Below, piece after piece: positions 43,960 through 52,933 of a stretch of DNA of 64,000 bases; the first letter of the stretch is position 1, and each line of letters starts with the position of its first letter. Under the pieces are notes generated by a model. It was not told where the DNA came from. It worked only from the letters and a program-made list of their open reading frames with translations, and did no database searches. Both the position numbers and the translations under genes were made by a program. Origin of the DNA: an uncultured Paracoccaceae bacterium (lineage in GTDB: Bacteria; Pseudomonadota; Alphaproteobacteria; Rhodobacterales; Rhodobacteraceae); NCBI GenBank assembly GCA_951812615.1, contig CATOSU010000002.1, positions 682,001 to 746,000 of the forward strand, written 5' to 3'.

Positions 43960-45582
43960 ATGACAGGCAACGTTCTTGAGGTCCGCAACCTGGCGGTCCG
44001 GCTGCCAGGAGGATCGGACCGGCAACACGCCGTCGAAGGCATCAGCTTTACCGTCGGGCCGGGCGAGATCGTCTGTGTCGTCGGCGAAAGCGGGTCGGGA
44101 AAATCGGTCACGGCGCAGGCGGTGATGGGTCTTTTGCCACGCGAGCTGAAACCCGTCGCGGGGGAAGCCCTGCTGGAGGGGGAAGACACGCTGAAAGCCA
44201 GCGCCGGCCGGTTGCGGGACCTGCGCGGCACCAGAATGGCGATGATTTTTCAGGAGCCGATGACCGCACTGAACCCGGTTGTCCGTGTTGGCGAACAGAT
44301 CGCGGAGATGCTGGAAATCCACACCAGGCTCAGCGCGTCGGAGCGCCGGGCAAGGGCGATCGAGATCATGAATGCCGTGCACCTGCCCGATGCCGAGCGC
44401 ATGGTCGACAGCTATCCGCACCAGCTGTCCGGCGGGCAACGCCAACGGATCATGATCGCCTGTGCGCTGGTGCTTGATCCCGCGCTTCTGATCGCCGACG
44501 AACCGACGACGGCGCTGGACGTCACGACGCAGGCGCAGATCCTGACACTGATCAAGGAAATGCAGGAACGGCGCGGCACCGGTGTGCTGTTCATCACCCA
44601 TGATTTCGGTGTCGTTGCCGAGATTGCCGACCGGGTCGTGGTCATGCAGCACGGGCACATCGTGGAACAGGGGACCCGGGAACAGATCCTGACGAACCCG
44701 CAGGAAGATTACAGCAAGATGCTGATGGCCTCGGTCCCGTCCATGCATCCGCCCGAACGCAAACCGGTGGAGGGCGAAACAGCCGTCAAAACCACCACTC
44801 TGGTTAAGAAATACGGGTCAAAGGGTTGGTTCGGCAACGGGCGCGAAGTGCTGGCGGCGTCTGATGTCGACCTGCATGTCGTCCGGGGCGAAACGCTGGG
44901 CATCGTCGGCGAAAGCGGGTCCGGCAAATCCACCGTCGCCCGCTGTATCGCACGCCTGATCGACCCGACCAGCGGCGAAATCAACCTGCACGGCACCGAC
45001 ATCGCGACCATCTCGCAAAGCCAACTGCGCCCGCACCGCAGCAAGGTTCAGATCGTGTTTCAGGATCCCTACCGCTCGATGAACCCGCGCCGGACCGTAG
45101 GCCAGTCCATGGTCGAAGCCCCGATGAATTTCGGGATGCCGCGCGACGAGGCTCTGAAAAACGCCGGGGAACTGATGGAACTGGTTGGCCTGTCTGCCGA
45201 CGCGCTGGACCGCTATCCGCATCAGTTTTCGGGCGGTCAGCGTCAGCGGATCTGTATCGCCCGCGCGCTGATGGTGAACCCGGAACTGCTGATCGCGGAC
45301 GAAGCCGTATCCGCGCTGGACGTGTCGGTTCAGGCTCAGGTTCTCAAGCTGCTCGACGGCATCCGGGACCGTTACAATCTGGCGATGCTGTTCATTACCC
45401 ACGACCTGCGCGTGGCCGCGCAGATCTGCGACCGGCTGATCGTCATGCAGAAAGGCGTAGTTGTCGAACAGGGCGCGACGCAGGGCGTTTATCTGGATCC
45501 ACAACACGAATACACCCGGCTGCTGCTGGATGCCGCCCCGGGCCGCGGTGCCCAGTTTGGCGCACTGGCGGCCGCGGGCTGA
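43960..45582 (+). CDS. fused dual ATP-binding protein of peptide ABC transporter (DppDF type)
   Basis: The 540-aa protein has two complete nucleotide-binding domains. The first (1-260) has Walker A GESGSGKS at 42-49, signature LSGGQRQR and Walker B LLIADEPTTALD. The second (280-530) has GESGSGKST, FSGGQRQR and LLIADEAVSALD. These match DppD and DppF fused in one chain, a common form in rhizobia and roseobacters. It powers import through the two permeases upstream. Confidence 0.95.
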   Translation: MTGNVLEVRNLAVRLPGGSDRQHAVEGISFTVGPGEIVCVVGESGSGKSVTAQAVMGLLPRELKPVAGEALLEGEDTLKASAGRLRDLRGTRMAMIFQEPMTALNPVVRVGEQIAEMLEIHTRLSASERRARAIEIMNAVHLPDAERMVDSYPHQLSGGQRQRIMIACALVLDPALLIADEPTTALDVTTQAQILTLIKEMQERRGTGVLFITHDFGVVAEIADRVVVMQHGHIVEQGTREQILTNPQEDYSKMLMASVPSMHPPERKPVEGETAVKTTTLVKKYGSKGWFGNGREVLAASDVDLHVVRGETLGIVGESGSGKSTVARCIARLIDPTSGEINLHGTDIATISQSQLRPHRSKVQIVFQDPYRSMNPRRTVGQSMVEAPMNFGMPRDEALKNAGELMELVGLSADALDRYPHQFSGGQRQRICIARALMVNPELLIADEAVSALDVSVQAQVLKLLDGIRDRYNLAMLFITHDLRVAAQICDRLIVMQKGVVVEQGATQGVYLDPQHEYTRLLLDAAPGRGAQFGALAAAG

Positions 45583-45661
45583 GCGGACATCACCCGGAAA
45601 TCCTGCGCCGAACCGCTTTGCGTTCTTGCCACGGCCCCGATCTGGGTGCCCGCTCGACGGC

Positions 45662-46717
45662 TTACAAGCCGAGGCTCGCGATTTCGGGCGAGTCCGGCGC
45701 ATACCATCGCGCCCGGAACACCCAATTGGTCCGGCCGAACATCTCGCCCTCGGCAAAGTGGGGGCTGACAAATTCCCTTACGATATCCCCGTCCGGCGTC
45801 ACCTCGAAAATGCAGCCCTTGTTGCCTTCGCAGACAAGCGTATTGCCCGATGGCAACCGCTGGGCACCGGACATATGCGGCGAAAAGAAGGATGTCGGAT
45901 CGTCTTTTGCCGCGTATTGCCAGACGATTTCATTGGTTTCCGGGTTTATCTCCCACACCTGGCTGCTGTGCAGATCCGATGCGTAGGCCCCGTTGGCAAA
46001 GACCAGCACATTGCCGTTTTCCAGCATCTGGGCATCGTGCTGCCCGCTCAGGGCGTCATTCTGGTAAACCCAGCTCAGGTCGCCCGTGCCGCGGTCCACG
46101 GTAAACAGCAGGTTCAGGTTTTTGCAACTGATCTGCAGGGTCCCATCCTGCAACGGACAGACGGTATTGATGTGGCCATAGCTCCAGCGGTTTGCCGTGG
46201 GAAAGATCGGGAACGCATCCGTGTCCAGCCCGTGCAGCAGATCCCATTCCCAAAGGACCGTACCGTCTTCGTTGACTTCGCGGATCACCTCTCCGTAGGG
46301 CCCACCCTCCGGCTCCGATCCGGGCAGCCCCCCCGGAACGGCCGCCTTTTGCCTGGCACTCAGTTCGGTGAACGCCGCATAGACGGCGCCCTTGTCCAGA
46401 CGCCGTGCATCATGATGCTGGTACGGGTCGACATGCGACCAGACCAGCCGCCCGTCCCGGTCGTATTCACAGAGTTTCCCGCTGACCGTCAGGGCGACCC
46501 CCTTTGGGTCGGCGCAACGCTCGTTCACAAACAAATGGCCATTGGGCAGCAGGTAACACCAATTCGTCATGCCGCCGCCGGTTGACCACCGGCGGGCAAC
46601 CGCGCCATCGTGATCAAGAAGATAAACCCGATCGCTGTCCACCGGGCTGATCAGAACGTAACCCGGCGTCGACCGGTCCGGGTCGTTCAGGAGCAGGCCG
46701 GTGTTGGTAATGCGCAT
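45662..46717 (-). CDS. arylsulfotransferase (ASST)-like beta-propeller protein
   Basis: The 351-aa protein is built of repeated beta-sheet blades (YVLISPVDSDRVYLLDHDG, YLLPNGHLFVNERC, TLQISCKNLNLLFTVD). Its layout and the QHDAQMLENGNVLVFANG segment resemble ASST/PQQ-like propellers. No signal peptide is evident, unlike periplasmic AssT, so it is a cytoplasmic relative whose sulfotransferase activity is uncertain. The ATG at 46717 is preferred over a TTG at 46729. It converges on the transporter operon and lies between it and the tRNA-integrated element. Confidence 0.75.
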   Translation of the reverse strand: MRITNTGLLLNDPDRSTPGYVLISPVDSDRVYLLDHDGAVARRWSTGGGMTNWCYLLPNGHLFVNERCADPKGVALTVSGKLCEYDRDGRLVWSHVDPYQHHDARRLDKGAVYAAFTELSARQKAAVPGGLPGSEPEGGPYGEVIREVNEDGTVLWEWDLLHGLDTDAFPIFPTANRWSYGHINTVCPLQDGTLQISCKNLNLLFTVDRGTGDLSWVYQNDALSGQHDAQMLENGNVLVFANGAYASDLHSSQVWEINPETNEIVWQYAAKDDPTSFFSPHMSGAQRLPSGNTLVCEGNKGCIFEVTPDGDIVREFVSPHFAEGEMFGRTNWVFRARWYAPDSPEIASLGL

Positions 46718-46846
46718 GATACCCCGCAAAGCAGTCGCCGTGACAAAGTAAGCCCGGGACCAAACATCAAATGCAAGTGGTTTCCAAAAAGGCTGTCAAA
46801 CCGGCCCGGCCCACATCGTTCAGGAAAACGGATCTGAGATAGAGCG

Positions 46847-46893
46847 TGGCGACCCCGGCAGGATTCGAACCTGCAACCTGCCCCTTAGGAGGG
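46847..46893 (-). repeat. attachment-site repeat: 3' half of tRNA-Arg(CCU)
   Basis: These 47 bp are identical to 61285-61331, the 3' part of the intact tRNA-Arg gene from anticodon stem to encoded CCA. The 5' half of the tRNA is absent here, so it is a remnant left by integration. The integrase gene ends 14 bp away. Together the repeats define the ends of the 14.4-kb element. Confidence 0.93.
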
Positions 46894-46907
46894 AACCGTT
46901 CATAGCG

Positions 46908-48002
46908 CTATTCCTTCTTTGATTTTGTGCTCTTGGGTGTTTGTACAGTGTCCGTCTGTACGTGGTTTGTACGAAAACGGGCTCTGACATCGGCCTCATC
47001 CGTCTCCGCATGGGCGTAGATGCGCATGGGCAAATTGGGGTCTGACCAGCGCCCAGCCTTGGCTGCGGTGACTGGATCGACGCCCTGGCGGACGACCAGT
47101 TCCGTGAAAAACCCATGCCGCCCTGCCGGGTGTGCCGACAGGTATGGAATGCCTGCGCGCTTGCAGATCGTTTTCCAGCGCGTGTTGTAACCCGTAGAGC
47201 TGCCATAGCCGAAGACGCGGGGCTTCATGAGCTTCCCAGTCTTTCGGTTCTTCGGGCGCTTCGGCGGCAAGGCCAGCAGTTCATCCATCATCTGAGGCGA
47301 GACGGTTATCCAGCTTTCCGGGTGACCCTTCTGCGCCTTCACCCTGACCTTGTTCTCGGCGGGCCGCAGATCGTCAGGCTCGATTGAAACAGCTTGATCG
47401 ATCCGCGCTGCCGTCTCAAACATGAATCGGACCAGCGCGGCATTGTAGGGGTCAGCGGCCCGACAGAACGCCTCGATCCATTCCTTGTCAGCCGGTTTGC
47501 GTTCAACCCGGCTGAGCTTTCCGCGCCGCTTGTCCTGGGCGATCCGCTCGAACTTGTCGTAGGGCTTCACTCGGATTAAAGGCGTGCCCTCCAACTCATG
47601 CGCGTTGTTGATCACGGCACTCGCTGGCGTCACGATTTCTCGCCACCAAGTATCGGTCGAGGCCTTCGGTTTCAGTTTCGGCCCAAGGCCTTTCAGAAGC
47701 GCGCCAGAGATTGCGCCCAAAGGCATGTCACCTATCTCTTCGACAATCGGAATCAGCTGCTTCGCGGTCTTCGGAGAAGCGTTGTAGAGCATGATCGCAT
47801 CGGAGAATGTCTTGCTCGGTTCATCGCCTACGACGTGACGACGTATCTGAAGCTCTGTCTCGCGGTTTATCCAGTCCCGTGCGCCTGCTTCTGTAGATGC
47901 CTTAGTGCTTCGCCGGTATGGGCCTGCGATTGGCCTGCCGTTGTACTCGACCCAGCCCTTAGCCCAGTAGACACGGCCTCTCTTGTAGATTTGGAGCGGC
48001 AT
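46908..48002 (-). CDS. tyrosine integrase of the tRNA-Arg element
   Basis: The 364-aa integrase has an N-terminal arm-binding region (VYWAKGWVEYNGRPIAGPYR) and a catalytic domain with Arg in ETAARIDQAVS, the HPAGRHGFFTELVVRQG box (HxxRH), GRWSDPN and the nucleophile Tyr in MRIYAHAET. It probably recombines the 3' half of tRNA-Arg. Its stop is 14 bp from the attachment repeat. The excisionase-like gene overlaps its 5' end by 136 bp. Confidence 0.93.
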   Translation of the reverse strand: MPLQIYKRGRVYWAKGWVEYNGRPIAGPYRRSTKASTEAGARDWINRETELQIRRHVVGDEPSKTFSDAIMLYNASPKTAKQLIPIVEEIGDMPLGAISGALLKGLGPKLKPKASTDTWWREIVTPASAVINNAHELEGTPLIRVKPYDKFERIAQDKRRGKLSRVERKPADKEWIEAFCRAADPYNAALVRFMFETAARIDQAVSIEPDDLRPAENKVRVKAQKGHPESWITVSPQMMDELLALPPKRPKNRKTGKLMKPRVFGYGSSTGYNTRWKTICKRAGIPYLSAHPAGRHGFFTELVVRQGVDPVTAAKAGRWSDPNLPMRIYAHAETDEADVRARFRTNHVQTDTVQTPKSTKSKKE

Positions 48003-48214
48003 GCCTGGCCTCCTTCAAAAATCGTGTCGATCTGCGCAGGCGTGATCAGCATCGTCCGTCCCAGCCGATAGAACGCGCCCGTGTCATTCGCCCGCTCGCG
48101 CAATGTGCGTTCGGAAATATCGATCCCCATCTCAGCCATGACTTCGACCCATTGTGCGGGCGTTTTACCAAGCCCCAGGATTTGCGAGCTGTCTGAGTTG
48201 TCGGTCTCTGCCAT
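47867..48214 (-). CDS. small DNA-binding protein, possible excisionase
   Basis: The 115-aa product begins at the ATG at 48214 (MAETDNSDSSQILGLGKTPA). The segment WVEVMAEMGIDISERTLRER, then YRLGRTMLITPAQIDTIFE, looks like a winged or MerR-type helix-turn-helix as in excisionases. It runs 136 bp into the start of the integrase gene in another frame, which is unusually long, so its true end might be shorter. The location directly upstream of the integrase supports a role in excision. Family assignment is tentative. Confidence 0.55.
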   Translation of the reverse strand: MAETDNSDSSQILGLGKTPAQWVEVMAEMGIDISERTLRERANDTGAFYRLGRTMLITPAQIDTIFEGGQACRSKSTREAVSTGLRAGSSTTAGQSQAHTGEALRHLQKQAHGTG

Positions 48215-48370
48215 TTCAGTCGTCCTTGTCCGCTTAGGTTGATTCGACAATACGCATGGAATCGCTTGTTCCGCACCTTCTGACGTGGTCAGATGGCAGA
48301 GAACGCAATTTTACGTCAGTTTGTGCAGTTTCGCGAAATATGACAGTTTCGTCAATAGGGGCCTTGCACG

Positions 48371-48790
48371 GTGCGGGAATCCAAGTCTGTCTTCGCAGCA
48401 ATGGGCGCGCGGCTCGCGATTGCCCGCAATGAGATTGGCCTGACACAGACCGCCATGGCGGACGCGATTGGTGTCTCACATCGCGCCTATCACAGCTACG
48501 AAAAGGGCCAACGCGGCCTGCCGGTTGAGGCGCTGGTGGCAATGGCTGGTCAGTTCGATGTGGACGCGGCCTGGATACTATTGGGGACTAAAGCTGTCAG
48601 AGCGGAACATGACTTTGAAGCCCTCAAGAGGATCGAGACCTCGCTCGATCAGCACCTCAACGACGAAAACATCAAAATCAAAAGCGAAAAGCGCGGGGCA
48701 ATCGTCGCCCGCTGGTATCAATCGCACGTCGGGGGCCGCGAAGTGACGGATGATGACGTGCACACATGGATCGAGTTGGTAAGGGAGTAA
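48371..48790 (+). CDS. XRE/Cro-CI-type transcriptional regulator
   Basis: The 139-aa protein starts at the GTG at 48371. Its helix-turn-helix is ARNEIGLTQTAMADAIGVSH followed by YHSYEKGQRGLP. The C-terminal part (70-139) is helical and charged without a recognised domain. It is divergent from the excisionase/integrase pair across a 156-bp spacer, the usual layout for a repressor controlling integration genes. It is followed after 4 bp by a small membrane protein gene. Confidence 0.85.
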   Translation: MRESKSVFAAMGARLAIARNEIGLTQTAMADAIGVSHRAYHSYEKGQRGLPVEALVAMAGQFDVDAAWILLGTKAVRAEHDFEALKRIETSLDQHLNDENIKIKSEKRGAIVARWYQSHVGGREVTDDDVHTWIELVRE

Positions 48791-48794
48791 TCTA

Positions 48795-49109
48795 GTGAAC
48801 AAAGCAAGCAAGAACTGGCGACTGATGAAGCGCGCAACATTGGAACGCGCACAGCGTACGGCAATCGACCCGCTGCAACCGCTCTACACCCTGTTTGCCA
48901 TTCTCACCGCCATCTATTTGGGCGGGGTAGGCCGTTTCACCTTCTTTTCCGTGCGCGACGGCGCCTATTCCTGGTTCGATGCTGTGCAAGTCGTTTCGAC
49001 GGCCCTTTCGGGGTTGTTACTGCCCGTTCTAGCGGGGTCGGTTCTCATCTTGTGCTTCGTTTCGAGGAGGATCGAGCACCTTCTCCGCGAATGTGACCGA
49101 CTCAGGTAA
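48795..49109 (+). CDS. small two-helix membrane protein
   Basis: The 104-aa protein starts at the GTG at 48795. Two hydrophobic helices (PLYTLFAILTAIYLGGVGRF and ALSGLLLPVLAGSVLILCFV) are separated by an aromatic loop, with basic cytoplasmic ends. I do not recognise a family. It lies between the regulator and the restriction-modification gene, all on the same strand with short gaps, so it may belong to the same transcript. Confidence 0.6.
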   Translation: MNKASKNWRLMKRATLERAQRTAIDPLQPLYTLFAILTAIYLGGVGRFTFFSVRDGAYSWFDAVQVVSTALSGLLLPVLAGSVLILCFVSRRIEHLLRECDRLR

Positions 49110-49123
49110 CGGTAGCTAGAACG

Positions 49124-51112
49124 TTGAACCTATTTAACAAAAAAACGCTATCCCGGCACATTGAGCCAGCTGTCCCCCCAAGCGAGCACAGGGACGCCTT
49201 GGATGCATGGTCAGACATGATCCGCGACGGGAGAATTTACTCCCTCAAAGAAACCGCCCTGCACGGACAGTTCACCGCGAAGATCGTTGAAGGCGTTCTC
49301 GGCTATCACGGCCCTGCTGGCGGTGCGGACTACACCGTCGCAACGGAACAAACGATCCTGCGAGGCAGTGTCGATCTTGCCCTTGGGCGCTTCGGCGGCT
49401 CCAAGCCTGAAATCCTTGCCCCGTTCGAACTGAAGGGCGCGGATACCCGCAACCTTGATGCTATCATGCCTGGCCGCAACAAGAGCCCCGTTCAACAGGC
49501 GTGGGAATACGCCATGAACGCGCGCGGCGTGAAATGGGTTCTCGTGTCCAACTACATAGAGCTGCGACTCTACGGGTTCGGCGAGGGCACCTCGGCCTAT
49601 GAGGTCTTCCGGCTCGACCAGCTGACCGATCCGGACGAATACGCGCGATTCATGCTCCTCCTCTCGGCGGAGAACCTGCTGTCTGGCAGCACGCTTGACC
49701 TGCTCAAGGAAAGCCGTCGCGAAGACAAGGACATTACAGACAACCTGTATCGCGACTACAAAGAGCTTCGGCTGAAACTGCTCCATGCGGCACAAGAGGC
49801 CGACGCGTCCATTGATGCGCTCGACGCGATTGCCCTCGCGCAGAAGATCCTCGACCGCGTGCTGTTCATCGCCTTCGCCGAAGACACAGGCCTTCTACCA
49901 GACAACACGCTCGCCAACGCCTTCACGGCGCGCGATCCTTATAATCCGCGACCTGTCTGGGAAAACTTCAAAGGCTTGTTCCGGGCCATCGACGCAGGCA
50001 GCGAAGAGCTGAAGATACTCCGCTACAACGGCGGGCTGTTTCGCACGGATGAGGCCATCAATGGCCTCGATATTCCTGACGCAGTTTGCGAAGGCTACAA
50101 GACCCTCGGCGAGTATGACTTCGCCTCCGAAGTCTCTGTCACCGTGCTCGGCCACATCTTCGAACAATCCATTGCCGACGTGGAACGCCTGCAAGCCATC
50201 GCGCGGGGCGAAGAGGAAGAGCCCGAAAAGACAAGCGGCACCAGCGGGCGGCGCAAGCGAGACGGGGTGGTCTATACGCCCGACTACATCGCCCGGTTCA
50301 TAGTGGTCGAAACCCTAGGCGCTCACCTCAAGGAAGCCTTTGAAACCATCCTACGCGATCACGCCAAGAAGGGCGCTGACATCTCCGACTATGGCGCCAT
50401 CCCGTGGCGCAGGAAATCGGCCGAGCTGGAAGCTTGGCAAGCCTACCGCGACCGGATCAAGACGCTGCGCATCGTCGATCCCGCTTGTGGGTCGGGCGTG
50501 TTCCTCATCATGGCATTCGACTTTCTCAAGGCCGAACTGTCCCGCGTGAACGACAAGATCGCCGAACTGCAAGGCAAGGATCAGCACATTCAGGACTTGC
50601 TCGATCCGGACAGCGAAATCCTGTCGAACAACCTCTTCGGCGTGGACGTGAACGCGGAAAGCGTCGAGATCACCAAGCTGTCGCTTTGGATTAAAACCGC
50701 TCGGCGCGGCAAGGTTCTCGACAGCCTGTCGGGCAGTATCCGCGTCGGTGACAGCCTGATCGAGGACAGCAATTTCGCCTATCTCGACCACGCCTTCACA
50801 TGGGAAACCGCCTTTCCCGAAGTCTTTGCCGAAGGCGGGTTTGACGTGGTGCTGGGCAACCCGCCGTACGTGCGCCAAGAGCTTATCTCCGACCTTAAGC
50901 CGTATCTGCAAAGGCGATTTGAGAGCTACCACGGTGTGGCCGACTTGTTTTGCTACTTCTACGAACGCGGTCTGCGATTGCTGAAGCCGGGCGGACGTTT
51001 GGGCTACATCTCCTCGAGTACCTTCTTCAAAACCGGGTCAGGCCAACCGCTACGCGAATATCTGTTGCGAGATGCGACGATTGAAGGCGTTGTTGATTTT
51101 GGCGACTTCTGA
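49124..51112 (+). pseudogene. type IIG restriction-modification protein, C-terminus removed by IS3
   Basis: The 662-aa remnant starts at a TTG at 49124. The N-terminal nuclease region has a PD-(D/E)XK pattern: Asp84, then Glu102-Leu-Lys104 in APFELKGAD. The methyltransferase core has YTPDYIA, SAM motif I DPACGSGVFL at 452-461 and catalytic NPPYVRQE at 579-586. The frame continues to VDFGDF and then stops inside the inverted repeat of an IS3 element at 51110. The target-recognition half, several hundred residues in Eco57I-like enzymes, is missing and does not reappear after the IS. Specific cleavage or methylation is therefore unlikely. Confidence 0.85.
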
Positions 51113-51296
51113 AGTGGTCCCAGAAAATCGGACAACGAGCTAAGGTGTATCCCAAAACTTTGAAGGGATACGAGAATGGCGAAACGCCGGAACTTTACAG
51201 ATCAGTTTAAGGCTAAAGCGTCCGGCTCAAAACCTGAATCGCAAGGGATTCCCTTGAGTGCCGATCTGTGATTCATCCTGTTTGGGAGGATGGATC

Positions 51297-51683
51297 ATGT
51301 CAGCACCTTTGCCGAACGCGTTGCGGATGCGGTTTCAGAAGTTGGTTGAAGAAGGATTGAGCGGACGCGCGGCGGCGTTGCGCCTGAAGCTTTCGCCCGC
51401 GACCGGGGCGCGTTGGGGGCTTGCGATCCGGCGAACCGGACAAGCAAGGGCCGCGCCTCAGGGCCGTCCTCGCGGCAAGGGCAAGCTTGATCCGCATCGG
51501 TCGCTTCTGATCGAACTGATTGAACAGGACGGCGACATGACCATGCCTGAACTTGCCGGCGCTCTTGCGGATGCGACCGGTGTTCAGGCGCACCCTGATG
51601 CGATTGGCCGGTTCCTGCGCAAGCTGGGCTTCACGTACAAAAAAAGACGTTGGTCGCGACTGAACGACACCGCGCGAGGGTAA
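51297..51683 (+). CDS. IS630 transposase, N-terminal frame
   Basis: The 128-aa product from the ATG at 51297 contains the paired helix-turn-helix DNA-binding region (MRFQKLVEEGLSGRAAALRL; MPELAGALADATGVQAHPDA). A run of seven A residues at 51639-51645 near its end allows slippage into the downstream frame, giving TYKKK-TLVATERHRA, the usual fused sequence. This is probably programmed frameshifting. Confidence 0.85.
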   Translation: MSAPLPNALRMRFQKLVEEGLSGRAAALRLKLSPATGARWGLAIRRTGQARAAPQGRPRGKGKLDPHRSLLIELIEQDGDMTMPELAGALADATGVQAHPDAIGRFLRKLGFTYKKRRWSRLNDTARG

Positions 51684-52255
51684 GGAAACAACGCGACCAT
51701 TGGGTCAAACACCGCTTGCCTGCCGTCTCGGCTCAGCCAGATCGTGCTGTATTCATTGATGAAACCTCTGTCAAAACCAACCTGACCCGCCAGCGTGGAT
51801 GGTCACAACGGGGCGCGCGGCTGGTGATGGATGCGCCCTTTGGATCATGGGGCACGCAGACCTTCATCGCGGGCCTCAGCGCCGACGCATTGATCGCACC
51901 CTGGGTCATCAAGGGCGCGATGGATGGCGAAGCCTTTGCGGCTTATGTCGAGCAGGTGCTGGTGCCGGAACTGGAGCCAGGTACCGTCGTGATCCTAGAC
52001 AACCTCGCGACGCACAAGAATGCCGCTGCGGCCAAAGCCATGCGCAAAGCCGGATGCTGGTTCCTGTTTCTGCCGCCCTATAGCCCCGATCTCAACCCGA
52101 TCGAGATGGCCTTCTCGAAACTCAAAGCACACCTGCGCAGGATCGGCGCTCGAACCTTCACCGACATGTTCAAAGCCCTCACTGAAATCTGCGAACTCTT
52201 CTCACCGGAAGAGTGCTGGAACTACTTCAAGGCTGCCGGATATGTCTCAGGTTAA
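51650..52255 (+). CDS. IS630 transposase, catalytic frame (DDE)
   Basis: This catalytic domain of about 200 aa has AVFIDETSVKTNL (first Asp), VVILDNLATHKN (second Asp) and PPYSPDLNPIEMAFSKLKAH with the final Glu. It overlaps the N-terminal frame in another register and is most likely translated by frameshift at 51639-51645 rather than from its own start. All catalytic residues are present, so the element may still be active. Confidence 0.88.
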   Translation: MVATERHRARVRKQRDHWVKHRLPAVSAQPDRAVFIDETSVKTNLTRQRGWSQRGARLVMDAPFGSWGTQTFIAGLSADALIAPWVIKGAMDGEAFAAYVEQVLVPELEPGTVVILDNLATHKNAAAAKAMRKAGCWFLFLPPYSPDLNPIEMAFSKLKAHLRRIGARTFTDMFKALTEICELFSPEECWNYFKAAGYVSG

Positions 52256-52505
52256 AGGTCGGATGCTTTAAGGTCGCGTTGGAAGCGCTGCGTGGCGATA
52301 AGACCGTGCAGGAGATCGCGGCGAAGCATCAGCTTCACCCGAACCAAGTGAGCACATGGAAGCGGCAGGCCATTGATGGAATGGCGGATGTGTTCTCGGG
52401 TGGAGGCAAGCCGACGGGGCCGTCAGAGGCCGAAGTTAAAGACCTCCACGCCAAGATCGGGAGGCTGGCAGTCGAGAACGATTTTTTGTCAGAAGGGCTG
52501 AAGCG

Positions 52506-52871
52506 ATGAGCCCCGAGAAGAAACGCGCGATGATCAAGCGGGGCCATCCCGAACTAAGTGTCAGCCAGCAATGCAAGCTGGTGCGCCTGAGCCGGCCGGC
52601 ATTCTACTATACACCGGTCGGCATCAACGCGAACACGCTGGCGATAATGAAAGAGATTGATCGCGTGTTCACCAAATATCCGTTCTTCGGCAGCCGCCAG
52701 ATCGCGGCCTTTCTGCGCCGGGAAAGGATCGTTGTTGGACGGCATCGAGTCAGGCGGCTGATGGCCAAGATGGGGCTGGAAGCGATCTACAAACGCCCCC
52801 ATTCCGCGCTTGATCGACAGACCCCGGACGACGCATATTGGGCTGGCGTGGCAGAGCAAAAAGCAGCATGA
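52506..52871 (+). pseudogene. IS3 orfB with internal deletion of the catalytic core
   Basis: The 121-aa frame starts MSPEKKRAMIKRGHPELSVS with the HTH_21 region (YPFFGSRQIAAFLRRERIVV; HRVRRLMAKMGLEAIYKRP). It then jumps directly to HSALDRQTPDDAYWAGVAEQ, the normal C-terminal end. The intervening 200 or so residues with the DDE residues are gone. The short CCCC/RP repeat at the junction suggests deletion between similar sequences. The transposase is non-functional. Confidence 0.85.
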
Positions 52872-52933
52872 AACCTAAACCCGATACACCTTAGAAACGC
52901 TGCAAAACTGTCCGAGAAGGTGGGACCACTTCA

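Larger units (their letters stand above)
51216..52268 (+). mobile_element. IS630-family insertion sequence (1053 bp)
   Basis: It is flanked by the duplicated TA dinucleotide (51214-51215 and 52269-52270), the hallmark of IS630/Tc1 elements. The ends AAGCGTCCGGCTCAAAACCT and AAGCATCCGACCTTTAACCT form imperfect inverted repeats. It contains two overlapping transposase frames and sits within the IS3 orfA, so it arrived after the IS3 element. Confidence 0.93.
51176..52509 (+). pseudogene. IS3 orfA split by IS630
   Basis: The first 13 codons (MAKRRNFTDQFKA) lie at 51176-51214 and the rest (KVALEALRGDKTVQEIAAKH to FLSEGLKR) at 52270-52509. Joining at a single TA restores the normal FKAKVALEALRGDKTV reading frame of an IS3-family helix-turn-helix protein. 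It is broken by IS630 insertion. Confidence 0.85.
51110..52933 (+). mobile_element. decayed IS3-family element carrying a nested IS630
   Basis: Terminal inverted repeats are TGAAGTGGTCCCA...TCGGACA at both ends (51110 rightward; 52933 leftward). The orfA gene is split at 51215 by an IS630 element, and orfB lacks its central DDE core. Without the IS630 the remnant is about 770 bp. No matching target duplication is visible and the flanking genes do not join, so a deletion accompanied or followed insertion. Confidence 0.85.
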
